A DNA stretch of 64,000 nt, taken from contig JAXMAF010000011.1 of the NCBI GenBank assembly GCA_046350555.1, positions 124,001-188,000 of the forward strand, given 5' to 3'. Shown in pieces: positions 51,031 to 60,929 of the stretch. How positions within the stretch are numbered: position 1 is the first letter of the stretch; every line of letters starts with the position of its first letter. The notes under the pieces were generated by a model. That model saw nothing but the letters and a program-made list of their open reading frames with translations, was not told the DNA's origin and made no database searches. The position numbers and the translations under genes are program-made. Origin of the DNA: JAXMAF01 sp046350555. Lineage in GTDB: Bacteria; Planctomycetota; Phycisphaerae; Phycisphaerales; SM1A02.

Positions 51031-52574
51031 CGGACGATCTCCGCGCGGGCCGCGTCGCCGGATGGCGGCGCGTGGGGCGCGCCGCCTCCAACCGGGGAAC
51101 CAACGGTGGCGCCAGCCCCCTCCGAGTGCGCCGTGGCATCGAGCGAGGGAGCAGCGGCCGCGGGAAGGACCGCGGCCGCCTTGACGCCGGCCTCGAGCGA
51201 GCGCGAGCCGTCGAGCACCACGAGGTCTCCGTCGGGAAGCGGTGCGCGCAGCGCAATCCACGACGTGTCGGGAAGTCCCAGCGGTGGGAAGTCCCCCTCC
51301 ACCGGGAAGTCCGGGACGATCTCGCGCCGGGCGATCCGTTCGTCCGCGACCACGAAGACGCGGTCGCTGCGCACCGCGCGCCGCGGAAGCAGCATGCGCA
51401 CGACCGGCCGTTCGCTGGTCACGACGCCCTGCACGAAGCGGCCCGGGGCGAGCGCATCGGGGAGCGCGGGATCCTGCGTCAGTTCCGCGAAGACGGTCAT
51501 CGTTCGCGTCGAGGCGTCGTCCTCCGGCGCGATGCGCGAGACGATCGCCGACCAGCGTCGCCCGTGGCGGGCGGCGCCGCCGCTGGACGAGGGGCCGTCG
51601 TCCAGGAGGAGGACCTCGTCGCCGGTCGCGAGCTCGGGGCGGGCGCTCGCCGGCAGCAGCAGAGGCACCTCGATCCGCGCGAGGTTGACGACGCGGGCGA
51701 CGGCTTCTCCCGGCCGGAGACTCTCGCCTTCCTTGACGTGCATCGACTGGATGACGCCATCGAGCGGGCTCGCGATGCGGCAGCGCTCGATCGACTGCTG
51801 GGCGAGCCGCTTGGCGGCCAGTTGTCCCTCGCGCTGCGCGAGCAGCCCGGCGCGGCGCGAGGGAAGCTTGTCGAACTCCTCGCGGGCGGCGATCGCGGCG
51901 CGCTCGGCGTCGAGGACGCGGGCCAGCGCCTGGTCCATCTCGCGCTCCTTGGCGGCGCCATCGAGACGAGCCTGCGTCACGCGATCCGCGTCGGCGCGCA
52001 GCAGGCGCGTCTGCTCGTCGGCGATGCGCACACGCTCCTCCCAGGCCCGCTGCTCCACGTCGAGCCGGGCGAGCTGGGCGTCGATCTCCGCCAGCGTCGT
52101 CGTGGCGACCTCGAACTGGCGCTGAAAGTCGCTGTCGTCCAGCAGCGCCAGCACGTCTCCCTTCGCGACGGCGGCGCCGGCGACGACCCGGCGCGGAATG
52201 GCGACCACGGTGCTCGCGACGCGCGCCGGCACCTCGGCGCGCTCGATGGCGCCGGCGGTTCCGAACCCGTTCCACTGACGGCGCACCGCCATGAGGCGGG
52301 GAGCGAAGACAAGGACGCGCTGCGCCGAATCGCCCGTCGTCTCGGACTTCAGCACCGGCCTCGTGGCGACCAGCGCCGCGTAGACGCCAACGGCGCCGAG
52401 CAGGAGCACCGCGCACACGACGACACGGGTCGCGACGGAGACCGCTGCCCCAAGCCGGCTTCGCGATTCGATGGCCGCATGCGATGTCGCCCGGGCGTCC
52501 CGCGTCGGCCCGCCCGTCGTCGACGACACGACGTCGCGTCGATGGTCGGTGGCGGCGGGGGAGGAATCGGACAT
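51027..52574 (-). CDS. RND efflux periplasmic adaptor (HlyD/MFP family)
   Basis: 515 residues. One N-terminal membrane helix (VVVCAVLLLGAVGVYAAL), the first half-lipoyl part (VPARVASTVVAIPRRVVAGAAVAKGDVLALLDD), a long coiled coil (EIDAQLARLDVEQRAWEERV to EEFDKLPSRR, about residues 170-280), then the second half-lipoyl part (IASPLDGVIQSMHVKEGESLRPGE), beta-barrel segments and a low-complexity C-terminal tail. Adaptors of this type join the inner-membrane pump to an outer channel. It is directly upstream of and coupled to the RND gene. The N-terminal 40 residues before the helix are longer than usual. Confidence 0.88.
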   Translation of the reverse strand: MSDSSPAATDHRRDVVSSTTGGPTRDARATSHAAIESRSRLGAAVSVATRVVVCAVLLLGAVGVYAALVATRPVLKSETTGDSAQRVLVFAPRLMAVRRQWNGFGTAGAIERAEVPARVASTVVAIPRRVVAGAAVAKGDVLALLDDSDFQRQFEVATTTLAEIDAQLARLDVEQRAWEERVRIADEQTRLLRADADRVTQARLDGAAKEREMDQALARVLDAERAAIAAREEFDKLPSRRAGLLAQREGQLAAKRLAQQSIERCRIASPLDGVIQSMHVKEGESLRPGEAVARVVNLARIEVPLLLPASARPELATGDEVLLLDDGPSSSGGAARHGRRWSAIVSRIAPEDDASTRTMTVFAELTQDPALPDALAPGRFVQGVVTSERPVVRMLLPRRAVRSDRVFVVADERIARREIVPDFPVEGDFPPLGLPDTSWIALRAPLPDGDLVVLDGSRSLEAGVKAAAVLPAAAAPSLDATAHSEGAGATVGSPVGGGAPHAPPSGDAARAEIVR

Positions 52575-52732
52575 GAGGTGTGTGACTCGGCGCCGCGCGG
52601 GTGGGTCGGTTTGGACGGTTCGTTCGGCTGGTTCGTCCTGTTCGCGGCTTCGTCGCGGCGCCGTCGCTGGATGAGCGTGTGTCGACGCGTCCCGCGCAGG
52701 CGGTGCCGCCGCGCGACGGTCCGCCCCGAAGC

Positions 52733-52760
52733 AAAAACGGCTGGCTTCGTCGCCAGCCGT
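52733..52760 (-). terminator. Terminator downstream of tRNA-Val
   Basis: Perfect 8-bp stem (ACGGCTGG/CCAGCCGT, 8-nt loop) followed on the minus strand by four to five T. It lies 16 bases after the tRNA 3' end. Confidence 0.85.
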
Positions 52761-52775
52761 CGCCTTGCTGTGAAG

Positions 52776-52849
52776 TGGGCCGTACTGGACTTGAACCAGT
52801 GACCTCTTGCGTGTCATGCAAGCGCGCTAGCCAACTGCGCCAACGGCCC
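52776..52849 (-). tRNA. tRNA-Val (anticodon GAC)
   Basis: On the minus strand GGGCCGT pairs perfectly with ACGGCCC (acceptor stem), the D-stem is GCGC/GCGC, the anticodon stem CTTGC/GCAAG encloses the loop ATGACAC (anticodon GAC, reading GUC/GUU), and the T-stem is ACTGG/CCAGT with loop TTCAAGT. The discriminator is A. CCA is not encoded and must be added enzymatically. Confidence 0.95.
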
Positions 52850-52927
52850 GAGATCGGGAGCCGATGGTAGCCGTCGTCGCCACGGCGTTCAACGGCATGA
52901 TCCCGCTGCGCGCTAGCATCGCCACCG

Positions 52928-54795
52928 ATGCGAGCAGGCCTCGCGAGCGCCGTCGTGGCATTGTTCGTGGCGTCGTTGTGCCTCCGCGGCGCCGCGCCGA
53001 GCGACCTCTGGGACCAGTCGCAGCCGCGCACGATCGCGTACACGGTGGACATGCTCGTGCATGGCGGCGAGGCGTGGCTGTTGCCGCGCGACGGCGAGGG
53101 GCTCGAGGCGACCAAGCCGCCCCTGTACAACTGGATGGCGGCGCCGTTCGTGGCGCTCCTCGGGCGCGACAGCGAGCTGGGGCATCGGTTGCCGAGCGTG
53201 CTCTCGGCGATCGCGCTTTCTCTATTCGTCGTGCTCGCCGGTTCCGAATTGGGCGACGGTTCGACCGGGCGCGGCGCAGCGGCGCGGCGCGGGCGTCGTT
53301 CGATCGTCACGGTCCCGGGATTGCTCGCGGCCGCGATGCTCATCGCCTCGCCGGCGATCTTCAAGATCGACTATCTGGCACGCCCGGACATGCTGCTGGT
53401 GCTGTGGCTCTTCCTCGCGTGGTGGGCGGCGACCACGCTCGTTGCGCTTCCGGCGACGCCCGCGCCGCCGATGGCGACGCGCTGGCGGATCGTCTTCTGG
53501 GGCAGCGTGGCCGCCGCGGGACTCACCAAGGGACCGCCGGCGGCGCTTCCGCTGCTGCACGCCTTGATCCTGGCGCGGATCGCCGGCGGCGAGCTCGGGA
53601 CGTGGCGCGGGCTCGGTCGGCGCCTCGGCATGCGTTGGGCGATCCCCGCACTGCTCGTGGCCGTGGCGTGGCCGATCGCGGTCTACCTCCTCGATCCCGA
53701 TCATGCGCTGAACCGGCTCTGGCAACAGGAGCTCGTCGGGCGCATCACCGGCTTCGGGCCGGAGGGTGGACAGCGCGGGCCGAGGGCGATCCTGCTCGGC
53801 CTGCCGAAGATGCCCTGGTACTTCATCGGACGGTTCGCGCCGTGGTCCGGTGCGACGATCGCGGCGATCGTGGGGCTCTGCCTGACATCGCTCGCGCCGC
53901 GCGGCGCCGCGGGCGCGGTCACGTCCGGCGGCACGACGGGCGATCGGCGCCACGACCCCGGCGCGTCGACGCGTGCCATGCTCGTCTCGGCCGCGATCTG
54001 GACCGGTCTGGTGATCGTCGCCTTCTCGCTCTCCAGCGGCAAGCGGGCCGACTACCTCGCCCCGGCGCTGCCGACGGCGGCACTCCTCGCGTCGTGGTGG
54101 CTCTGCGACGCCGTCGGCGCGCGGCGCGTCGTGCGACCGGTGATCGGGCTGGCCGTCCTGACGATCGCGGCGTCGTTCCTCGTGCACGTGCTCCTTCCGC
54201 CGCTGCCGCATCGCACGCTGCGCTCGATCGACGAACTCGTCGCCCGGAGCCGCGCCGCGCTGCGCGCAGCGCGCGCGCCGTCGCGCCCGGTCGCCAGCGC
54301 ACACCCGAGCCTCGAATCGGAGATGGACGAGGAATCGGAGCCGGACTCGATCGCCGGGCCGCGGGTCGTCGTGGCTCGCTCATTGTCGGACGAGGCGCGC
54401 TCGCAGGCGAGCGCGAGCCGACGAGCCGCGACGTTTCGGCCTCCGAGATCGTCCTGCTGCGGACGCCCGCCGAGCAGATCTCGGTCATCGCCACGACCGG
54501 TCGACCGTGCGATTCGGGCGTGGAGAACGTGCAGCGGCTGCTCGAGTCGGACTTCACCGGGACGCTCCTCTTCACCGAGGAGTGGATCCCGCGAGCCCTG
54601 CGCGCCCGGCTCGCGCGGCTCGAGCGCCGCGGCGAGGCGATCGAGCTGTGGCGCCTCGAGATGCCATGGAAGCCCGAGGATCCACCGGCGCACCGCACCG
54701 TCGTGGCCATGTCCATCCACGCCACGGGCAGTCACGCGCGCGGCCGCTGCATCCGCGGGGCGCCAACCGCCGAAGCGACGGCGGCCGCGCGCTGA
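52928..54795 (+). CDS. GT-C (ArnT/PMT-like) glycosyltransferase, membrane (one frameshift)
   Basis: About 620 residues. The first membrane helix (LASAVVALFVASLCL) is followed by a loop with DLWDQSQPRTIAYTVDM and HGGEAWLLPRDGEGLEATKPPLYNW, containing the acidic and K-P-P-L positions that GT-C enzymes of family 39/83 use to bind polyprenyl-phosphate sugars. About ten more helices follow (LLAAAMLIASPAIFKIDYLARPDMLLVLWLF, WAIPALLVAVAWPIAVYLL, VSAAIWTGLVIVAFSL), then a C-terminal soluble domain. The frame breaks near 54400; the continuation (SASEIVLLRTPAEQISVIATT to the stop at 54795) is in another frame. Sugar and acceptor are unknown; protein or lipid glycosylation at the outer face of the membrane is the family role. 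Confidence 0.75.
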
Positions 54796-54849
54796 GCAGT
54801 CGACGCCTGCGCCGAGTTCGACCGAACCCGAGAGCCGTTGTCGCGAACC

Positions 54850-56297
54850 GTGAAGTCGTCACCATCCACGATCGTCTGGTTCCGACAGGACCTGCGGCTC
54901 GATGACAATCCAGCGCTCGTCGAGGCGGCGGCGCGCGGCGCGGTCGTGCCGGTCTTCATCCTGTCGCCGCAGGAGGAAGGCGCCTGGCCGCCCGGAGGCG
55001 CGTCGCGCTGGTGGCTGCATCGATCGCTGGAGTCGCTCGCGGGCGCCCTGCGCGAGCGCGGATCGCGCCTGATCGTGCGCCGCGGGTCGAGCCTTGAGTC
55101 GCTTCGCGAGATCGTCGCGGCGACGGGCGCGAGCGCTGTCTTCTGGAACCGTCGGTACGAACCGGAGTCGATCGAGCGCGACGCGCGGGTCAAGGCGGCG
55201 CTCCGAGGCGACGGTCTGGAGGCGGAGAGCTTCAACGCCGCGTTGCGTGCGGCGAGCCGTGGCTCGTGCGGAGCGGAACAGGCGGTCCGTATCGCGTCTT
55301 CACGCCCTTCTGGCGTGCTGCGCAATCGGCGACCCGATCGAACCCGTGGAGACGCCAGTGCTTCGCGCGCCCGGCCTCGTGGCCGTCGTCGCTCGAGGTG
55401 GAGAACTCGATCTGCTTCCTCGGTCGATTGGACGAAGGGGATGAGCGCGTGCTGGACGCCAGGCGAGGCCGGCGCGCGACGGCGGCTCGATCGGTTTCTC
55501 GACGAGGCGATCGATGGCTACGCCGAAGGCCGCGACCGGCCGGGCGGCGGAACTGACTCTCGCGCCTCTCGCCACACCTGCACTGGGGCGAGATCGGACC
55601 GCGCGCGTCTGGCACGAGACGCGCCCGGCGCGCCCGGGGCGGCTCGGCGTCGATGCGGGCGAGCCGCGGAGAAGTTCCTGGCCGAGGTCGGCTGGCGGGA
55701 GTTCGCCCATCACCTGCTCTATCACTTCCCGAAGACGGTCGATCATCCGCTGCGACCGGAGTTCGAGCAGCTTCCCGTGGCGCCGCGACGACGCGGGCCT
55801 GCGCGCCTGGCAGCGCGGACGCACGGGCTATCCACTCGTGGACGCGGGGATGCGCGGCTCTGGTCGACGGGATGGATGCACAACCGTGCGCATGGTCGCG
55901 GCTTCGTTTCTCGTGAAGCACCTCGTGCTGCCGTGGCAGTCGGGCGCGGCGTGGTTCTGGGAGACGCTGGTCGACGCCGACCTGGCGAACAACACGCTCG
56001 GCTGGCAGTGGACCGCCGGCTGCGGCGCCGACGCGGCGCGTACTTCCGGATCTTCAATCCCGTGGCCCAGGGCGAGCGGTTCGATGCGGATGGGCGCGTA
56101 CGTGCGGCGATGGGTTCCCGAGCAGCGCGACTGCCCGACGAGTTCATCCACCAGCCGTGGGAGTGCCCATGCCGAAAGTGCTGCCGCCGGCGTGGCCTTG
56201 GGCGAGAGCTACCCGCGCCCGATCGTGGACCATCGCGAGGCGCGCGACCGCGCGCTCGCCGCGCTGGGCGACGATCGCTCTGCTCACGCCGCGGTGA
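54850..56297 (+). CDS. phrB: Deoxyribodipyrimidine photolyase (frameshifted)
   Basis: DNA photolyase repairs UV dimers with light and FAD. The N-terminal antenna-binding part is intact: IVWFRQDLRLDDNPALVEAA, VVPVFILSPQEEG, GGASRWWLHRSLESLA. The FAD domain is scattered over frames: GPYRVFTPFWRA, FLAEVGWREFAHHLLYHFP, GRTGYPLVDAGMR, LWSTGWMHNR, ASFLVKHLVLPWQSGA, NNTLGWQWTAGCGADAA and YFRIFNPVAQGERFD, ending LPDEFIHQPW and YPRPIVDHREARDRAL. GTG 54850 is the likely start (TTG 54838 is an alternative). The stop is inferred at the TGA 56295-56297 after one shift; uncorrected, the frame runs to 56359. Several indels lie between 55250 and 56160. Confidence 0.85.
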
Positions 56298-57492
56298 GCC
56301 GCCGCTTCCGCGGTACTCGCGCGCGGCCAGGGCCGCGACCGCGACGATCACGCCGATGATGGCGAGCATCAGCGTCGCCCCGGCGCGTCCTTCGGCGAAC
56401 GTGAAGGCGATCAGGCCGAGCGGTCCGACGACGTACCCGACGCCGATGAGCCCTTCATGCGTTCCGGCCGCCTCGACCTCCGCGTGTCCGACGGACATGG
56501 CGTAGTAGAGCGCCGCGTAGTAGATGGTTCCCGGCCGGGCGCCGAACGCGACGAGCCCGATCAGCAAGATTGGCACGCCGCGGGCGAGCGCGACGTCGGC
56601 GAAGCCGACGGCCAGGAGCGCGCCGCCGAGCAGCAGCGTGCCCCATCGACCGTGCCAGAAGCCGGTGCGCCACATGAGTCCCAGCGCCGCGATGCGCGCG
56701 ATCATCCACGTCGAGGTGATCGGCGTCTCCCATCGCGCCTCGACCTCGAGACCGGCGAGCAGGTACGGCATGAGCGGCGAGAGCGCACCGACGAGCACGT
56801 AGCTCGTGGGAAGGAGCACGCGGGCGCAGCGCAGCAGGAATGGATAGACGGGCGTGATCGAGGATTCCGCCGTCTCCGCGTCGTGGCGCCCCGGCCGTGG
56901 TGGCAGGGCGGCGAGCACGGCGATGTTGATCAGGTTCGCGGGCGCCAGCGCCGCCACGGCCAGCCGCGCGAGATCCCGCTCGACCAGCGGCGCCATCAGG
57001 ATGAGCGCCACGGGAACCGTCGTCGTCCACGCGACGTTCCACCACCCGAGCGCCGATCGCATGCGCGGACCGTGGCGGCCGGCCGTGAGATAGCTCTCCA
57101 CGAGCGGCCAGAGGATGGCCGAACCGACGCTGTTGAGGCCGGCCGCCAGCCACAGGAGCCAGGGCGCGTCGGGCACGACGAGCGCCCCGCTCGCCAGCGC
57201 CTGGAGCGCGAAGAGCGCGGCGAGCAGGCCGCGCGGCGAGACGCGCGCCTCGACGGCGCGGGCGAGGCGGCTCGCGCCGAACGCAGCCAGCGTGTAGAGC
57301 ACGCCGAGCTGAAGAGCAGCAGCAGGAAGCTCTGCCGCTGGGTGTAGCCGTAGTCGTGCTTGGCGATGAAGCCGATGCCGTTCCAAGGACGCCCGTTCCC
57401 AGCGACGCGAGGATCGTGATCGCGAGCACCGCCGCGAGCGGCGCAGGACGGTCGTGGTGGCGGGTCACGGGCGAGGCATGGTAACGGGCCAT
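56284..57492 (-). CDS. MFS-type transporter (frameshifted)
   Basis: About 400 residues with many hydrophobic helices: LAAVLAITILASLGTGVL near the start, then FQLGVLYTLAAFGASRLARA, LLAALFALQALASGALVV, WLLWLAAGLNSVGSAILWPLVE, TTTVPVALILMAPL, LINIAVLAALPP, ALGLMWRTGFWHGRWGTLLLGGALLAVGFA and GLIGVGYVVGPLGLIAFTF. The layout with a central loop after six helices fits the major facilitator superfamily. The start at 57492 (MARYHASP) is in one frame and the body in another; breaks lie near 57310-57380. The end is inferred from the last helix and a TGA at 56284-56286. It faces the photolyase gene, with ends nearly touching. Confidence 0.68.
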
Positions 57493-57515
57493 CGTTGATG
57501 CAATCGCGACGTCCC

Positions 57516-57589
57516 GTCCGCGTAGCTCAACTGGATAGAGCGTCGCCCTCCGAAGGCGAAGGTTGCAGGTTCAAGTCCTGCCGCGGACG
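57516..57589 (+). tRNA. tRNA-Arg (anticodon CCG), probable attachment site
   Basis: Acceptor stem GTCCGCG/CGCGGAC, anticodon loop CTCCGAA in stem TCGCC/GGCGA (anticodon CCG, reading CGG), T-stem GCAGG/CCTGC with loop TTCAAGT, discriminator G. CCA is not encoded. A tyrosine recombinase gene begins 111 bases after its 3' end, which is the usual arrangement of an element integrated at a tRNA 3' end. Confidence 0.95.
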
Positions 57590-57606
57590 TTGCAGGAAAC
57601 CCGCTG

Positions 57607-57625
57607 AATGCCGATGTTTGGCATT
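57607..57625. repeat. Small hairpin after tRNA-Arg
   Basis: AATGCC and GGCATT pair around a 7-nt loop, 18 bases after the tRNA 3' end. It could be a terminator without T tract or a recombinase arm site. Confidence 0.4.
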
Positions 57626-57667
57626 ACCCGGCACGTCGCCGGCGCGAGCCAGTCGATGGAATCGTGG

Positions 57668-57679
57668 GTAGTCGACTAC
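57668..57679. promoter_or_regulatory. Perfect 12-bp palindrome upstream of the integrase gene
   Basis: GTAGTCGACTAC, a perfect palindrome extended by flanking bases (GTGG/CCAC with one G extra), lies 20 bases before the recombinase start. It may be an operator or recombinase-related site. Confidence 0.5.
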
Positions 57680-57699
57680 CACGGCATCGGAGCTACGCC

Positions 57700-58977
57700 A
57701 TGCAGACGCGCCCAATGACCAATCCGAAGTACCGACGACACGCAGCCAGCGGGCAGGCCCGCGTCACCATCGCGGGGCGCGACTACTACCTCGGTCGCTT
57801 CGACTCGCCGGAAAGCCACGCCCGCTACCACGGGCTGATCGCCGAATGGCTCGCGTCCCGCAAGGCACCCGCGACCGTCGACCGCCGCATCGCCGACGCG
57901 ACGACGCCTCGCGTGGCGACGATCCTGCACGCGTTCCACGAATGGGGAGCCAAGCGGTACGAGCGGTCGCGCGAGTTCGAGAAGTACGCCCCCGTCATCA
58001 AGGCGCTCCGCCTCGGCTGGGGCGAGCTTCCCGTCGACCAGTTCGGACCGCGGCAGTTGAAGCGGTACCGCGACCAGCTCGTTGCGCGTGGTGACGCGCG
58101 CGGCTACGTCAACCAGTCGGTGCGCCGCGCCGCAGCGATCTTCCGCTGGGCCGTGTCCGAGGAACTTGCCCCGCCATCGGTCGCCGTTGCGCTTGCCACC
58201 GTGCGTGGGCTTCGGGTGGGCGAGTCGGCTGCACCCGAGACGCCCCCGGTTCGTCCCGTCCCGCTGGAAGTCGTCGAGGCGACGCTGCGGCATCTTCCGC
58301 CGACGACCGCCGCAGTGGTGCGCGTGATGCTGCTGACCGGCGCGCGACCATCCGAAATCTGCGCCATGCGGCCGTGCGACATCGACCGCAGCGGGCGCGT
58401 GTGGCTGTACACGCCGAAGGCGCACAAGCTCCAATGGCACGGCAAGGGCCGAGTGATTCCGCTGATCGCCGCGGCGCAGGACGTGGTGCGGCCGTTCCTC
58501 GTGCGTCCGGCGGAGTCGTTCTGCTTCTCGCCGAGCGAGGCAGTCAAGGCGCATCGCCAGAGGCGGAGCGCGGAGCGCAAGACACCCGAAGGGCGGGGAA
58601 ACGGGGTCGGCTCCAACCGCAAGGCGAATCCGCGCAAGCAGGCCGGAACGATCTACACCGCCGACTCCCTGCGCCGCGCGGTCGAGTACGCATGCCTGCG
58701 GGCGTTCCCTGCGCCGCCCGACATCGTCGACGTGGACGCTTGGCGACGCGACAAGCCGGACGAGGCGAGGGCGTGGGACAAGTCGAAGCGATGGAATCCG
58801 TACAGGCTGCGGCACCTGTGCGCCACGCTGACCCGGCGCGTGTCGGGGCTGGACGCGGCGCGCGTCACGCTCGGTCACTCGACCGCCGCCATCACCGCGA
58901 CCATCTATGCCGAGGCGACCGCCGAGGCCGCCGCCGAGCACCTTGAGGCGACGTGGAAGCGATACAAGATCGCGTGA
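57700..58977 (+). CDS. Tyrosine recombinase (integrase)
   Basis: 425 residues from the ATG at 57700, which has GGAG seven bases upstream. An N-terminal arm-binding part (VTIAGRDYYLGRFDSPESHARYHGLIAEWLA) and a core-binding part (ALRLGWGELPVDQFGPRQLKRYRDQLV) precede the catalytic domain: MLLTGARPSEICAMRPCDID (first Arg), KGRVIPL, WNPYRLRHLCATLTRR (second Arg, with Tyr where most relatives have the first His), and LGHSTAAITATIYAEAT (nucleophile Tyr). An insertion with RRSAERKTPEGRGNG lies inside the catalytic domain, as in planctomycete integrases. It would carry out site-specific integration at the adjacent tRNA-Arg. Confidence 0.92.
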   Translation: MQTRPMTNPKYRRHAASGQARVTIAGRDYYLGRFDSPESHARYHGLIAEWLASRKAPATVDRRIADATTPRVATILHAFHEWGAKRYERSREFEKYAPVIKALRLGWGELPVDQFGPRQLKRYRDQLVARGDARGYVNQSVRRAAAIFRWAVSEELAPPSVAVALATVRGLRVGESAAPETPPVRPVPLEVVEATLRHLPPTTAAVVRVMLLTGARPSEICAMRPCDIDRSGRVWLYTPKAHKLQWHGKGRVIPLIAAAQDVVRPFLVRPAESFCFSPSEAVKAHRQRRSAERKTPEGRGNGVGSNRKANPRKQAGTIYTADSLRRAVEYACLRAFPAPPDIVDVDAWRRDKPDEARAWDKSKRWNPYRLRHLCATLTRRVSGLDAARVTLGHSTAAITATIYAEATAEAAAEHLEATWKRYKIA

Positions 58978-59005
58978 CGACCGACGACCATCCAAGGGAC
59001 CATCA

Positions 59006-59344
59006 ATGACCAACGCAACATCCAACATCGAAGTGCAGGAAGTTCGCATCGGAAACGTCGTCGACCTTCCGCCCGTGGCGCTGCGCCGCGAGACGGCCGC
59101 GCGGTTCGTCGGCATCAGCGCCGGAACGCTGGACCGCTGGCGCGCCGCAGGCCGCTTCCCGAAACCCATCGTCGAGGAACTCGACCGCAACGGCACGCCG
59201 CGCATGACGCTGTGGCTCGCCGAGCATCTTCGGGCGTGGGCGCTCGCCGGGATGCCTTCGGGGTGGGGGCCGGAATCGATGCGCGACGGCGTGGCTGGGC
59301 GAGGCGCAACGAAGGGCAAGGGCGCGGCGAGCGTCCGCCGCTGA
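59006..59344 (+). CDS. AlpA/MerR-like helix-turn-helix protein, probable excisionase or regulator
   Basis: 112 residues. The segment LRRETAARFVGISAGTLDRWRAAGRFPKPI is a winged helix-turn-helix of the HTH_17/AlpA type, followed by PRMTLWLAEHLRAWALAG. Proteins of this kind next to an integrase usually act as directionality factors or repressors. It starts 28 bases after the integrase stop, with AAGGGA upstream. Confidence 0.8.
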   Translation: MTNATSNIEVQEVRIGNVVDLPPVALRRETAARFVGISAGTLDRWRAAGRFPKPIVEELDRNGTPRMTLWLAEHLRAWALAGMPSGWGPESMRDGVAGRGATKGKGAASVRR

Positions 59345-59465
59345 CGAATCTACGATCGCACGAGCGGGCCGCTGGTTGATCCCCAGCGGAACGGTCCGGG
59401 CCGGAGCGCCGCAGTACCTCGCAGCACTTCGCCCGGATCGGCCCGCCTCACATGAGGTACAGGCG

Positions 59466-60479
59466 ATGCCACGGAACAACGGCAAGACGGCGAAGGCGAC
59501 GCGAGTCACGGCAGCCGCGCGGAATGCGGCGGGGGATGCGGCGCGCAAGCGTCCGCGCGGGGATGCCAGCGACAGGCCGTCCGAATTGCATGAGCTTGTC
59601 AGACACAACGGGATCGAATGGTGGTCCCCGCGTTCAATCCTGGCAACCCCGTCGGCGATAGCGTCGCTGAGGACGAAGCTCGGAGACAAGTACCGAGCTT
59701 CCGTCTCGCTCAATCTCGACCCGGAGATCGCGAGCCGACTCGCGGACTTCGAACGGACGAGGAATCTATCGCTGCACAACTGGCTGGGCACATACGAGGT
59801 CATCTTGCACGTCGCGGCGGGCAAGCTTGAGCGTCTTGCACGGCTTGACCTGTCGCTATTCGACGGGGTCGCCGCGCAATCGCTCGTGACCAACGATGCG
59901 GCCCGCATTTCAGCGCCTTGGGGCGTGTGCATCGCGGCCTACACCGTCCGACTGGTGAACGAGCGGCCTTCGTGCATCGCCGAGATCACCCGAATCACTC
60001 GCGACCTGTACGCGTGGCCAACATCCCAGCAATGGCCCGACGACCCGGCGACGCTCCCTCCGTTCCGCGCGGTGCGCGAGCTGCAAACGATTGCATGGGC
60101 TCATTGGCCGGGCGACACGCCGGTAGGCAGCATCGCGACCGATGCCACCAACAGGGTGATGCCGTGGCGATGGGAGTGGGCTGGCAACCCAACTTCAGCC
60201 AGTGCCGAAGCGACCGACCGCGCGGCGCGGCGAGATGCCCGTGCGCTGGAATGGGCTCCGAGCATCAACGGACTCGCGATCTTGAAGTCGCTTGCAAAGG
60301 CCAGGACTTGCCTTGTGTTTGAAGTGTTGCGAACGAAGGTCGGGATCAGCAGGGCGGCGCTCACGGCCCTGCTGGAAGAGTTGGGGCAGTATCGCCTCGT
60401 ACTTCATCGTGGCGACCGAGGCGGCTATGCGATCTCAGAGGCCGGAAAGGCGGCCATTGTGAAACATGACGCGGCCTAG
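59466..60479 (+). CDS. Unknown protein with C-terminal winged-helix-like part
   Basis: 337 residues from the ATG at 59466, which has GAGG eight bases upstream; the open frame extends back to TTG 59376 but that part lacks support. The N-terminus is basic. The middle has long helices (SLNLDPEIASRLADFERTRN, LHNWLGTYEVILHVAAGKL). The end (KARTCLVFEVLRTKVGISRAALTALLEELGQYRLVLHRGDRGGYAI) looks like a winged helix with a wing of RGDRGG. Unknown family; a DNA-binding role in element control or replication is possible. Confidence 0.6.
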   Translation: MPRNNGKTAKATRVTAAARNAAGDAARKRPRGDASDRPSELHELVRHNGIEWWSPRSILATPSAIASLRTKLGDKYRASVSLNLDPEIASRLADFERTRNLSLHNWLGTYEVILHVAAGKLERLARLDLSLFDGVAAQSLVTNDAARISAPWGVCIAAYTVRLVNERPSCIAEITRITRDLYAWPTSQQWPDDPATLPPFRAVRELQTIAWAHWPGDTPVGSIATDATNRVMPWRWEWAGNPTSASAEATDRAARRDARALEWAPSINGLAILKSLAKARTCLVFEVLRTKVGISRAALTALLEELGQYRLVLHRGDRGGYAISEAGKAAIVKHDAA

Positions 60480-60551
60480 GACTTAGGCAGGACTTGCGCG
60501 GTACGTGCGCGGGACCTACTGCGGCGCGGCGGCGGCACACTGCACTCCGCC

Positions 60552-60929
60552 ATGACCGCACGCAACACACCGACCGCATCGACCGCCCGCACCGTTGCCG
60601 CAGGACTCCCGGACGACCTTCGCACGGCGATGACGCCTGCGCAGGTCGCTGCCGATCTCAGCGATCGCACAGGACGGCGACTCTCGCCGTCCACCATCGT
60701 GCGGTGGGCGCTCCACGGCTGCCGTGGAGTGCGCCTCGGCTACCACCGCATCGGACGGTGCATCCTCGTGACCCCCGCGGAGGTCGACGAGTTCCTCGCC
60801 GGGCTGGCGGAGCGCGATGTCGCGATGGCGGCCACGGCACTGGAGCGAGAGGTTGCGCGCGATCGCCCGCGATCCGAGCGAGCACGTGGCCGCATCGCAG
60901 CGCGCGCCCTGGCTCGCGCCGGATGCTGA
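60552..60929 (+). CDS. DUF1580-like small DNA-binding protein
   Basis: 125 residues. The core MTPAQVAADLSDRTGRRLSPSTIVRWALHGCRGVRLGYHRIGRCILVTPAEVDEFLAGL follows the planctomycete DUF1580 pattern (a MerR-like helix, then R-W-A-L-x-G-x-R-G-V-R-L and a strand with the wing). Probable DNA-binding protein of unknown target. Its end overlaps the next start by seven bases. Confidence 0.7.
   Translation: MTARNTPTASTARTVAAGLPDDLRTAMTPAQVAADLSDRTGRRLSPSTIVRWALHGCRGVRLGYHRIGRCILVTPAEVDEFLAGLAERDVAMAATALEREVARDRPRSERARGRIAARALARAGC

Noticed and set aside
55743..56284. Extension of the MFS transporter to 55743
   Set aside because: The extension is antisense to phrB motifs, so the transporter ends near 56284.
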